Both the position numbers and the translations under genes were made by a program. From contig NZ_JTKH01000024.1 in NCBI RefSeq assembly GCF_000827885.1, positions 372,001 to 436,000 on the forward strand: a DNA stretch of 64,000 nucleotides, read 5' to 3'. The notes beneath the pieces are model-generated. The model had not been told where the DNA came from and ran no database searches. It saw only the letters and a list, made by a program, of their open reading frames with translations. Below are positions 45,716 through 53,349 of the stretch, one piece after another (within the stretch, counting starts at the first letter, position 1; each line of letters starts with the position of its first letter). The DNA comes from Vibrio renipiscarius (GTDB taxonomy: Bacteria > Pseudomonadota > Gammaproteobacteria > Enterobacterales > Vibrionaceae).

Positions 45716-47359
45716 ATGCCCGCTGATTTAGTAAAAGAGCAAATACAGAAATTCTTAGCCACAGATAAGCCAGAAGTGCTTGCTATTAAAGGTGGTTGGG
45801 GGGTTGGTAAGACTTTCAGTTGGGAGCAGTATGTGAAAGAGTTTAAAGGAGATTGTGCTTTGAAGCACTACTCCTATGTATCTTTGTTTGGTGCCAAATC
45901 TCTTGATGATATCAAAAAGGCTACGTTTCTGAATACTATTGATACTCGTAACATCGGTCAGCCATTAAATATCAAGTCTCGTTCTAAATCTTGGACTGAG
46001 TCACTGCAAGGTCTCAAAATTAAAGGCGTTAGTGTTGGTGATATGCTTGGTGCTGTTTCACAATTGGCTATGGATAAGACGATTATTTGTTTTGATGACC
46101 TAGAGCGGCATAGTAAAGGTATAACTATCAAAGACTTCATGGGGCTGGTTTCGTATTACAAAGAGCAAAAGGGCTGTAAGGTTGTTTTGTTGCTAAACGA
46201 AGAGGTGGGAGATGAAACTTTTAATGATTATCAAAAATACAAAGAGAAAGTAGTTGATAAACAACTTCATTTTGAGCCAACAGCAGAAGAAAGCTTTGAC
46301 ACTATGTACAGTAAAGACGATGAAATCAAGGATTACGTTCGTCATTGCTGCGTCTCACTAAATATTAAAAACAAACGAATCATCACTAAGATAGAAGGAC
46401 ATATCCAAGACTCTTTAGGGCAACTTGCTAATGCAGGTTTTGACCTAAGCATACAGCAACAGATTATTCGTTCAGTTGTGCTACTAAGTTTTAGCTATTA
46501 CGGTTCTGGATCAGAACATAAATATATCCCTAGTTTTAAGTACTTGACCTACACTAAAAGTGCTTTTGCTCATGATTATGATGAAGAACTTAAAAAAGAA
46601 GCCGATGAGAACAATTGGGAGACCTTTTTAACGCAATACGGCTCAGGGTGGCTTGATGAGTTAGACTTGGCACTAGCTTCAGGCATTAAACAAGGTTTCT
46701 TTGATGGAGAGAAGTTATCAACTTTGTGCTCTTCTAAGCAGAGTGCGATTAACATACAAAACAAGAGTAAAAAGCTAGATGAAGCTTGGGATGTTTTTCA
46801 TGGTTCATTTGAAGCGGATGAAGTTGATGTTATCCGATATATGGAGGCTGGCCTCAAAGATGTTATAGGGAGTGCTTCGCCTTCTCAGTTTAGTTCAGGT
46901 TTGTCTGTGTTACGTGAAATTGGGGGAAATGGCGTAACTAAGGCTGATGAGCTGATTGCATTGTTTATTGATACAAGAAAGGAAAACTACGAGGTTTTTG
47001 ATCTTGATAGCTTTGAGGCTAACCCATTTGGCGTTCGTGATAAAGAGTTTGCTCGAAGTTTAAGAGAAGCGCATAGAATTCATGCGCCAGTCATTACCAT
47101 TGAAAGTATCTTAGAAAAAAGAAAAGGAACTAACTCATACAATGCAGGAGAACCCGAGATACTAGACCGAATGAGCAAAGACGAGATTAAAGCGATGTTT
47201 TTGAGCTTTAAGGGAAAAGAACTGTATGAAAATATCAAGGTATTCATTTTATTATCAGGGAACAACGCCTCACTGAAGGAAAAAGTTGATACTGCTTTAG
47301 ATGAAATTGCAGCTATGAGTCCTCTAAATAAGTCTCGAATGGGTAAATTTCAGCGTTAA
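45716..47359 (+). CDS. KAP-type P-loop NTPase, island gene 2
   Basis: A 547-residue protein. The ATG is chosen because GAGGA lies five bases upstream; an in-frame GTG 12 bases earlier overlaps that site. Walker A is GGWGVGKT (26-33) and Walker B is IICFDDLER (123-131), the KAP pattern. The C-terminal 350 residues are helical, with no recognised nuclease or effector domain, and no membrane helices are visible. KAP proteins include anti-phage components such as PifA; a defence role is inferred, not shown. A terminator follows. Confidence 0.82.
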   Translation: MPADLVKEQIQKFLATDKPEVLAIKGGWGVGKTFSWEQYVKEFKGDCALKHYSYVSLFGAKSLDDIKKATFLNTIDTRNIGQPLNIKSRSKSWTESLQGLKIKGVSVGDMLGAVSQLAMDKTIICFDDLERHSKGITIKDFMGLVSYYKEQKGCKVVLLLNEEVGDETFNDYQKYKEKVVDKQLHFEPTAEESFDTMYSKDDEIKDYVRHCCVSLNIKNKRIITKIEGHIQDSLGQLANAGFDLSIQQQIIRSVVLLSFSYYGSGSEHKYIPSFKYLTYTKSAFAHDYDEELKKEADENNWETFLTQYGSGWLDELDLALASGIKQGFFDGEKLSTLCSSKQSAINIQNKSKKLDEAWDVFHGSFEADEVDVIRYMEAGLKDVIGSASPSQFSSGLSVLREIGGNGVTKADELIALFIDTRKENYEVFDLDSFEANPFGVRDKEFARSLREAHRIHAPVITIESILEKRKGTNSYNAGEPEILDRMSKDEIKAMFLSFKGKELYENIKVFILLSGNNASLKEKVDTALDEIAAMSPLNKSRMGKFQR

Positions 47360-47389
47360 TCTAATGACTAAATAACCATAATTGCTAGG

Positions 47390-47413
47390 AAAGGGGGCTA
47401 TGCCCCTTTTTTA
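47390..47413 (+). terminator. terminator of the NTPase gene
   Basis: AAGGGGGC, TAT and GCCCCTT (one unpaired G) are followed by a T-run. Confidence 0.85.
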
Positions 47414-47589
47414 TACTTTAGCATCAGAGAGAAGTGGGAAAGATCTCATCGATTAGCCTTTGCTCGGTGTGACACTGGTGTACAATGATATTATAAAAAA
47501 TAAGTGAAAAAACGCTCGAGTTTCGAAGATGAAGTTTGGTCGAAACTCACTTTGGGGCAAAAACGATTTAGAGTTGCTGTTCTAAATCG

Positions 47590-47640
47590 TTGTTGGACAC
47601 TTCTGAGTTACGAAATGCCACCGGTGAAAGTTCTGGACAG
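47590..47640 (+). repeat. dispersed hairpin repeat, copy 2 (diverged)
   Basis: GACACTTCTGAGTTACGAAATGCC is followed by ACCGGTGAAAGTTCTGGACAG. It aligns along its whole length with the copy at 52881-52926 (roughly 80 percent by eye); the stem is imperfect. Confidence 0.6.
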
Positions 47641-47654
47641 TTCCGTGCTATATG

Positions 47655-47702
47655 CATCGCTAAATTAGCATTTAACGGATTACTTGAGATATAGCAAAAC
47701 CT
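47655..47702 (+). repeat. right imperfect direct repeat flanking the NTPase island
   Basis: It contains GCTAAATTAGC at 47659-47669, then GGATTACTTGAGATATAG and AAAACCT. It pairs with the left copy at 44003-44049; the two-gene island lies exactly between them. Confidence 0.55.
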
Positions 47703-47805
47703 CTAAAGTAGTGGCTTAATTCACTTAACCACTACATTTATGTTGGACCACCAAGTACTTGGATAACTACATTGGGCTGTAACTTAAATCATCAAATCAA
47801 ATAAT

Positions 47806-47842
47806 GCACTCTAGAAGAGAAATTTTTGCTTCCTAGAGGTGC
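47806..47842 (-). terminator. possible terminator of the pst-arsCR operon
   Basis: Arms GCAC-CTCTAGGAAG and CTTCTAGAGTGC (one bulge) on the minus strand overlap the stop of the ArsC-ArsR gene. An AT-rich stretch follows, but no clean T-run. Confidence 0.4.
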
Positions 47843-48585
47843 TCTATTTTTGGTCTTTCATTGGAATTAAGTAATTTGATTATGGCTTGTAGCTTTACAT
47901 GATTGGCTATAATAGCTTGATCTAAAACGACAGTTGCCCAATGGGGTACTGCGGAGGAAATGGAGTAATAAACCCAAAGACCTTGTCGTCGATCTTGAAG
48001 CAAACCACTTTTACGAAACTGTGCTAGCGCTCTTGAAATCGTTGGTTGAGGTTCTTGAAGCGCATTCGCTAATTCGCTTACGCTCAGTTCTTTCTCTATA
48101 TACAGCAACGCCAAAATCATCATTCTTGTTTTGTCCGCCAAAGATTTAAAAAACGCAACGGAGTCGAATTCACTTTCAGGATGGTCACTATGGACGATCG
48201 AAAAGAGGTGGATGCGTTTTTCTATTTCAGTAAAAGTAAGTTCGAAACTATCATTTACCGCTTTGAGTTTTGGCTGAGAAATATCCCAAGATATCGTTTC
48301 TGTCACCCCAGGAATAGTGGCACATTCAGTATAAGCTGATGCACAAAGTGTAATCAAATAATCAAACTCACTCCCACTAAAAGCATCTAAAGGCTTAGAC
48401 TTCATGTTTTCAATAGAGTAGCCATGCTCTTGAAGAGTCTTTATCGTTCTTGGATCGATATCTTTTGGCGAACTCCCTGCACTGAAAGCTTCAAATTCGT
48501 CACTATAATCACGATTAACAATGGCCTCAGCTAATTGCGAGCGCGCTGAATTACCCGTACACACAAAAAGAATGCGTTTTTTCAT
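47833..48585 (-). CDS. ArsC-ArsR fusion: thioredoxin-type arsenate reductase domain plus ArsR repressor domain lacking As(III) cysteines
   Basis: A 250-residue fusion. Residues 1-128 are a low-molecular-weight-phosphatase-fold ArsC with CTGNSAR (Cys9, CX5R) and the redox pair Cys81 and Cys88, spaced exactly as Cys10/82/89 in staphylococcal pI258 ArsC. Residues 140-235 are an ArsR winged HTH (SVAFFKSLADKTRMMILALL, then PTISRALAQFRKSGLL). The position of the arsenite site ELCVCDL reads ELSVSEL (166-172), and the ArsR half has no cysteine. It is the last gene of the pst operon (115 bases after pstB). Confidence 0.9.
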   Translation of the reverse strand: MKKRILFVCTGNSARSQLAEAIVNRDYSDEFEAFSAGSSPKDIDPRTIKTLQEHGYSIENMKSKPLDAFSGSEFDYLITLCASAYTECATIPGVTETISWDISQPKLKAVNDSFELTFTEIEKRIHLFSIVHSDHPESEFDSVAFFKSLADKTRMMILALLYIEKELSVSELANALQEPQPTISRALAQFRKSGLLQDRRQGLWVYYSISSAVPHWATVVLDQAIIANHVKLQAIIKLLNSNERPKIEHL

Positions 48586-48699
48586 GGAGTCTCCCTATTT
48601 GTCAGAGCGATAGTACAAGATGCTTCATAGGGGTTCAATTTTTAGTAAATCCAGAATAAGCATCCTTGCTCTTTTTAGTACTGGCCCGCAGAGTAGGTT

Positions 48700-49491
48700 T
48701 TACCCAAAGTTACCGGAAATATATTGGCGCGTTTTTTCGTGCTTGGAGTGATTAAAGACTTGATCAGTCTGACCAAACTCAATCATTTCACCAAGATACA
48801 TAAAACCTGTGTAGTCTGAGATTCTGCGTGCTTGTTGCATGTTATGAGTCACAATTACGATAGTGTATTTTTCACGTAGTTCAGTAATCAACTCTTCAAT
48901 AGCCGCAGTCGCAATAGGGTCAAGTGCCGAAGTTGGTTCATCCATTAGGATCACTTCAGGCTCTAGTGCAATTGTTCTGGCAATACACAGGCGCTGTTGT
49001 TGCCCACCTGAGAGTGCCGACGCATCACTACTGAGTTTGTCCTTCACTTCTTCCCAAAGGTGCGAGCGGCGTAGAGCCTTTTCGATACGTTGATCCATTT
49101 CACCTTTAGTTAAACTCGAATTTAACTTCAGCCCAAAAGCCATGTTGTCATAGATGCTCATTGGGAAAGGCGTTGGTTTTTGAAATACCATGCCAATCTT
49201 TGAACGCAACTCGCTAAGATCGAGTTTGTTGCTCAAAATACTCTCCCCATCGAGTAATATTTCCCCTTCAACTTGCTGGCCTCGATACAGCTCATAAATT
49301 CGGTTCATTGTGCGTAGTAAGGTGGATTTACCGCAACCAGAAGGACCAATCAGCGCCGTCACTTTGTTAATGTGGACCGGTAGTGATACATGTTTAAGCG
49401 CAGGCTTCGAGCCTTTTTCGTAAAAGAAGTTAAGCCCTTGAACATCCATGCGAAGTGCTTGGGCAGTTTGAGTTTTTTGTGATGTCATCAT
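48700..49491 (-). CDS. pstB: phosphate ABC transporter ATP-binding protein
   Basis: A 263-residue ATPase with Walker [11 protein letters not shown]-loop, signature ALSGGQQQR, Walker [13 protein letters not shown] and switch His in VTHNMQQA. Its length and the phrase [20 protein letters not shown] are those of PstB. The start overlaps the pstA stop (ATGA), showing translational coupling; a second ATG directly follows. It powers high-affinity phosphate uptake. Confidence 0.97.
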   Translation of the reverse strand: MMTSQKTQTAQALRMDVQGLNFFYEKGSKPALKHVSLPVHINKVTALIGPSGCGKSTLLRTMNRIYELYRGQQVEGEILLDGESILSNKLDLSELRSKIGMVFQKPTPFPMSIYDNMAFGLKLNSSLTKGEMDQRIEKALRRSHLWEEVKDKLSSDASALSGGQQQRLCIARTIALEPEVILMDEPTSALDPIATAAIEELITELREKYTIVIVTHNMQQARRISDYTGFMYLGEMIEFGQTDQVFNHSKHEKTRQYISGNFG

Positions 49492-50324
49492 GCTTTAGTC
49501 GCCTGAGTAAATTTAGAAACAAGGGTTGCGAGAACATTCAAAATAAGAATGAATGTAGTGATCAATAGAGCCCCCGCCCACGCAAGATCAATCCAGCTTT
49601 CGTAAGGACTCATAGCAAACTGATAGATGGTGACGGGTAAGTTTGCCATTGGTTGGGATAGGTCAACCGTCATGTAGTTACTATTTAGAGCAGTAAATAG
49701 CAAAGGTGCAGTTTCACCAGACATACGTGCAATAGACAGTAAGATTGCGGTAATAATGCCAGGAGCTACAGCGCGATAGCATAGTTTGGTAAGCACAATC
49801 CATTGTGGAGCACCCAGACCTGCGCCCGCCTCTTTTAATGTTGTAGGGACTAAACGCAGCATTTCTTCGGTTGATGAAATGATCACAGGTAGAGCCAACA
49901 CAGCTAAAGCGATTGCCCCTGCAATACCTGAGTATGTACCCATAGTCACGACCATCGCTCCGTAGATAAACAAACCGACTAAAATGGATGGCGTACTCAC
50001 CAACAACAAATTCATGAAGCGAATAACGTCGGCAAACTTATCACCTTTTGAGGTTTGCGATAGCCATGTTCCTGCAAGAACGCCAACGGGTGCAGCAATG
50101 GCAATCCCGATGGATGTCATGATTAAGCTGCCGACAATGGCATTTTTTAGTCCGCCTTCACTTCCTGGGCCAGGGGTGATTTCGGTGAAAACAGCGAGAC
50201 TAATACCTGAGATACCGTTACTGATTAAGGTATATAGAATACTAATGAGAACCACGAGACCAAAGCCTGTTGCGGCGGTGCATGCACCTTTAAATAGATA
50301 CTCTTTTACGCGACGAAAATTCAT
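49488..50324 (-). CDS. pstA: phosphate ABC transporter permease
   Basis: A 278-residue inner-membrane permease with about six helices and the EAA loop region [26 protein letters not shown]. The start [10 protein letters not shown] is preferred over longer in-frame options because its ATG overlaps the stop of the small upstream gene (ATGA). It pairs with PstC to form the channel. Confidence 0.95.
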   Translation of the reverse strand: MNFRRVKEYLFKGACTAATGFGLVVLISILYTLISNGISGISLAVFTEITPGPGSEGGLKNAIVGSLIMTSIGIAIAAPVGVLAGTWLSQTSKGDKFADVIRFMNLLLVSTPSILVGLFIYGAMVVTMGTYSGIAGAIALAVLALPVIISSTEEMLRLVPTTLKEAGAGLGAPQWIVLTKLCYRAVAPGIITAILLSIARMSGETAPLLFTALNSNYMTVDLSQPMANLPVTIYQFAMSPYESWIDLAWAGALLITTFILILNVLATLVSKFTQATKA

Positions 50325-50548
50325 GATTTTTGGCCCAAAAACAAACGGCAAAGACAGAAAATAACCAAAGTGGCTGCTAATGCCAGTAATCCAAAGCTCG
50401 TTAGAATCGAATGTAATGTTGGATTAACGATATTGGCCCAATGCTGTGCCATGGTGCTAAAGAGTCCAATTAACACAACCAGAACTAAGTCCAATATGGT
50501 CATCGATGTCTCTTTGAAAAAACGTGTTTTTAAATGGCTAATTTTCAT
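50321..50548 (-). CDS. 75-residue protein copying the C-terminal tail of PstC
   Basis: The gene is wedged between pstC and pstA. Its start overlaps the pstC stop (TAATG) and its stop overlaps the pstA start (ATGA). Residues about 30-74 (AQHWANIVNPTLHSIL then LLALAATLVIFCLCRLFLGQK) align with the end of PstC (DPTHISALISLGL then TLVIIGLSRLLLGEK), so it looks like a partial duplication. Two membrane helices are visible (about 17-36 and 48-70). Double overlap implies it is translated. Function unknown. Confidence 0.75.
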   Translation of the reverse strand: MKISHLKTRFFKETSMTILDLVLVVLIGLFSTMAQHWANIVNPTLHSILTSFGLLALAATLVIFCLCRLFLGQKS

Positions 50549-51474
50549 TATTTTTCCCCTAGTAATAGACGACTTAGGCCAATAATGACTAAGGTGATAG
50601 TCAGCAAAACTAAACCTAAGCTAATCAATGCCGAGATATGGGTTGGGTCACTAGCCTCATTAAATTGCTGGGAAATTGTGGCTGATATGGAACTTGCAGG
50701 CATAAATAGTGATGCATTTATTGAGTTAGAACCACCAATAACAAAAGCAACAGCCATTGTTTCACCCAGCGCTCGACCTGTGCCTAATAGACTTGCCGCA
50801 ACCACAGTGCTACGAATCTTTGGTAATAAAACTTTCAAGATCACTTCGTTGGATGTTGCACCAAGCCCGTACCCAGCTTCACGCACAACGTTTGGAATTG
50901 AAGCAAGAGCATCACGCGTCAATGCGATCATGATAGGCAAAATCATAAAAGATAAAATGATGCCAGCGGTTAGCAAACCAATACCAATCGGTGGGCCATC
51001 AAATAGAAGACCTATGACAGGTACTTCAACCAAATTCATCAGTGCCCACATTTGAAAGCCATCTGCAAACCATGGTGCAAAAACAAACAGTCCCCACATG
51101 CCGTAAATAATGCTAGGAATTGCCGCCAGCAATTCAATAGCTTTGCCAACAGGAACACTAAACCATTTTGGAGTGAGTTCATTTAGGAAAATTGCACAGC
51201 CAATAGCCACTGGAATCGCAATAATGATCGCAATGAGTGACGAAACAAGCGTGCCAAATATCGCAGGCAGTGCGCCAAAGCTTTTGCTGACAGGGTTCCA
51301 TTCCGTGCTGGCAACAAAAGAAAATCCAAGTTGGCTAAATGCTAATTCACTGCCAATAATCAGTTCTAGCAGCAAGCCTGTAACTAGGATCAAAACCAAA
51401 AATGCACAGGCGAAACTTATTTTGCTAAATGCAAAGTCAGCCGTCAGTATTTTGGTTGTTGTCTTAATATGCAT
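50548..51474 (-). CDS. pstC: phosphate ABC transporter permease
   Basis: A 308-residue permease with about six helices and EAGYGLGATSNEVILKVLLPKI (the EAA loop). The segment GPPIGIGLLTAGIILSFMILPIMIALTRDAL is typical of PstC. E. coli PstC has 319 residues. A 77-base gap to pstS contains a hairpin that may set the ratio of binding protein to permease. Confidence 0.95.
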   Translation of the reverse strand: MHIKTTTKILTADFAFSKISFACAFLVLILVTGLLLELIIGSELAFSQLGFSFVASTEWNPVSKSFGALPAIFGTLVSSLIAIIIAIPVAIGCAIFLNELTPKWFSVPVGKAIELLAAIPSIIYGMWGLFVFAPWFADGFQMWALMNLVEVPVIGLLFDGPPIGIGLLTAGIILSFMILPIMIALTRDALASIPNVVREAGYGLGATSNEVILKVLLPKIRSTVVAASLLGTGRALGETMAVAFVIGGSNSINASLFMPASSISATISQQFNEASDPTHISALISLGLVLLTITLVIIGLSRLLLGEK

Positions 51475-51491
51475 AACGAATTCTCAATTAA

Positions 51492-51515
51492 TGAGGATAC
51501 ATTCAAGCATCCTCA
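51492..51515 (-). promoter_or_regulatory. hairpin in the pstS-pstC spacer
   Basis: TGAGGAT, a 10-base loop and ATCCTCA with no strong T-run. Such intercistronic hairpins often stabilise the mRNA of the binding protein or partly stop transcription. Confidence 0.5.
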
Positions 51516-51551
51516 AATTTTTCGTATAACTTAGTAGATTGCCTTTCCGTT

Positions 51552-52580
51552 TTACTGGAAGCGTTCACCCCAAGCGTTTTCGATGATTTCAACCACTTCT
51601 TCCGGCATTGGGATATAGTCCAATGACGTTGCGATCTCAGCGCCGCGGTCACTGTAGCTCCAATGGAAAAAATCGAAGATAGCTTTGGCTGTTGCTGCAT
51701 CAGATTGCTCTTTATGCATTAAAACAAAAGTTGCTGCGGTCATTGGCCAAGACTCTGCTCCTGGTTGATCGTTCAGCAAAATATCGAGAGTCGGAGTATT
51801 AACCCAATCGGCATTAGCTGCTGCTTTTGAAAAACTGTTGATATCAGGAGAGACAAACTCACCTGCTTTATTTTGTAACGTAGTGTGGGTCATGTTGTTT
51901 TGCTTAGCGTAAGCAAATTCTACATAACCAATTGAGCCACGAGTGCGTGAAACGAAATTGGCGACCCCTGCGTTACCTTTACCACCAATAGTTGTTGCTT
52001 GTTTTGGCCATGCGACATCGGTATTTACCCCAACACTCTCAGACCACTCATTGCTCACTAATGCGAGGTAGTGAGTAAAGTTAAAGGTGGTGCCGGATCC
52101 ATCCGAACGATGAATAACGATAATTGGGAAAGGAGGAAGATTCAGATCTGGGTTGAGATCCTTTATGGCCTCGTCATTCCACTTTTTGATTTTTCCTAGG
52201 TAAATATCAGCCAGCAGTGCTCCGGTTAGCTTAAGCTCATCACTCTTAATTCCTGGGATGTTTACAACAGGAACGATACCGCCAATGACGATCGGGAATT
52301 GAATGAGTCCTTGCCTATCGAGCCTTGCAGGATCGAGCGGAGCATCAGAGGCTCCAAAGTCGACGGTTTTCTCTTCAATTTGACGGATACCACCACCGGA
52401 ACCAATAGCTTGATAATTAAGCTTTACACCAGTCATTTTGTTGTAGTTTTCAGACCAACTAGAAATGATTGGATGGGCAAAAGTAGACCCTGCACCGTTA
52501 ACTGTCATGTCAGCGAAAGCTGCGGCAGAAATCATCCCTGCAGCAGCCGTTAGTAATAGTTGCTTGGCGAAGCTCTTCAC
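51552..52580 (-). CDS. pstS: periplasmic phosphate-binding protein
   Basis: A 342-residue exported protein with a signal peptide (1-23, ending AFA-D). The mature start VNGAGSTFAHPI and GSGGGIRQIEEKTVDFGASDAPLD, plus HRSDGSGTTFNFTHYL, hold the phosphate ligands of PstS. It is the first gene of the operon; a promoter and near-palindrome lie about 80-125 bases upstream. Confidence 0.97.
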   Translation of the reverse strand: MKSFAKQLLLTAAAGMISAAAFADMTVNGAGSTFAHPIISSWSENYNKMTGVKLNYQAIGSGGGIRQIEEKTVDFGASDAPLDPARLDRQGLIQFPIVIGGIVPVVNIPGIKSDELKLTGALLADIYLGKIKKWNDEAIKDLNPDLNLPPFPIIVIHRSDGSGTTFNFTHYLALVSNEWSESVGVNTDVAWPKQATTIGGKGNAGVANFVSRTRGSIGYVEFAYAKQNNMTHTTLQNKAGEFVSPDINSFSKAAANADWVNTPTLDILLNDQPGAESWPMTAATFVLMHKEQSDAATAKAIFDFFHWSYSDRGAEIATSLDYIPMPEEVVEIIENAWGERFQ

Positions 52581-52662
52581 GGTCTTATCCTCAACAATAG
52601 ATTCAATAATTGATTTGCTTAGTCTTCTTGCTGATTTATATCAGGCAAGCGTTACCCGGCAA

Positions 52663-52703
52663 ACAATATGGCACTTTTGATATATTGTCAATTCGACATA
52701 TAT
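52663..52703 (-). promoter_or_regulatory. pstS promoter with overlapping near-palindrome, candidate operator
   Basis: On the minus strand TTGACA (52691-52686), 17 bases, then TATTGT (52668-52663): a good sigma-70 promoter. The -35 box is inside the near-palindrome at 52680-52703: core TGTC-N5-GACA with AT-rich ATATAT on both flanks (one base off register). This is the place and shape expected for an ArsR-type operator. No PhoB box (TGTCA-type direct repeats) was seen. Confidence 0.55.
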
Positions 52704-52880
52704 GAAATGGTGCAATTAAATTTGATCAAGACTTGAAGTGGAAACTTTTTTTCTAACTAGATAATGTGCTCACGAGAGATTTATAACCGAGTTTTTTACA
52801 ACAGTATTTTGGATTAGCGCAACTAAGGCAAACTAGTCTTGATGCAAGCTTACTAACACCTAATCGTAAGAAAGTTTTGG

Positions 52881-52926
52881 GGCACTTCGGTGTTATGAAG
52901 TGCCAACTGTGAAGGTTCTGGGCACA
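52881..52926 (+). repeat. dispersed hairpin repeat, copy 3
   Basis: GGCACTTC, GGTGTTAT and GAAGTGCC form a perfect 8-base stem. It is followed by CAACTGTGAAGGTTCTGG, as in copies at 42373 and 47590. Confidence 0.75.
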
Positions 52927-53255
52927 ACTTCGTTCAAATTCCCCCATTTAAAGAAGATTTCAATCCGCCCAAGATAAATACTACTGTAGGTAAAAATGCA
53001 GGACGCATTTTTAGGTTTTCGGCGTCGGGAACGCCTAAAACCGACCGAACAACGACTACCGAACCAAAGCGCCTTTCTGATGACTCTTTGGCAAAGCAAA
53101 GAGTCATTGGGCCGCTGATGAATAAGCTAGTGACAGGTACATAAGTAATAAGCGGAACATACTTCGGGGCAGAAATGTGGCGCTTCCTGATCGAGAAACA
53201 ACAACTCTATTCAGCCAGTGAAGTAGCACGGTGACAATCGTTCGATAGAGAAAAC

Positions 53256-53284
53256 AAAGGCCTTGCGATTGCGAGGCCTTGTTG
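53256..53284 (-). terminator. second terminator downstream of the DUF3360 gene
   Basis: Minus-strand CAAGGCCTCGC, AAT and GCAAGGCCTT are followed by TTGTTTTC. It acts as a back-up to 53308-53342. Confidence 0.65.
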
Positions 53285-53307
53285 TATTCCAACCAAAATA
53301 TAATGAC

Positions 53308-53342
53308 AAAAACGGTTTAGCACCACTGCACTAAACCGTTTC
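53308..53342 (-). terminator. terminator of the DUF3360 gene
   Basis: Arms AAACGGTTTAG and CTAAACCGTTT with a 10-base loop lie next to the stop; T-run on the minus strand. Confidence 0.85.
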
Positions 53343-53349
53343 TATTAGA

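Larger units (their letters stand above)
47360..47832. other. non-coding right boundary of the island
   Basis: This 473-base region holds the NTPase terminator, two stacked hairpins (GAGTTTCG/CGAAACTC, 47518-47548; AACGATTTAGA/TCTAAATCGTT, 47562-47591), the second dispersed hairpin repeat copy (47590-47640) and the right direct repeat (47655-47702). No gene is visible. Confidence 0.6.
52704..53349. other. non-coding, hairpin-rich region between the pst operon and DUF3360 gene
   Basis: It contains the third hairpin repeat (52881-52926), a hairpin TTTTAGG/CCTAAAA (about 53010-53040) with an inner GGCGT/ACGCC stem, a strong hairpin TGACTCTTTG/CAAAGAGTCA (about 53081-53106), and two terminators before the DUF3360 gene. 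Short reading frames here lack plausible starts and were not called. Confidence 0.55.

Noticed and set aside
47518..47640. Integron attC site
   Set aside because: The GTTRRRY/RYYYAAC core pair and the typical bulged arms are absent; no integrase gene is near.
52581..52760. PhoB box upstream of pstS
   Set aside because: No two TGTCA-type direct repeats with 11-base spacing could be read; only TGTC/GACA inverted elements occur.
52753..53292. Three short minus-strand reading frames between pstS and the DUF3360 gene
   Set aside because: They lie across hairpins and repeats, lack ribosome binding sites and have no protein-like composition.
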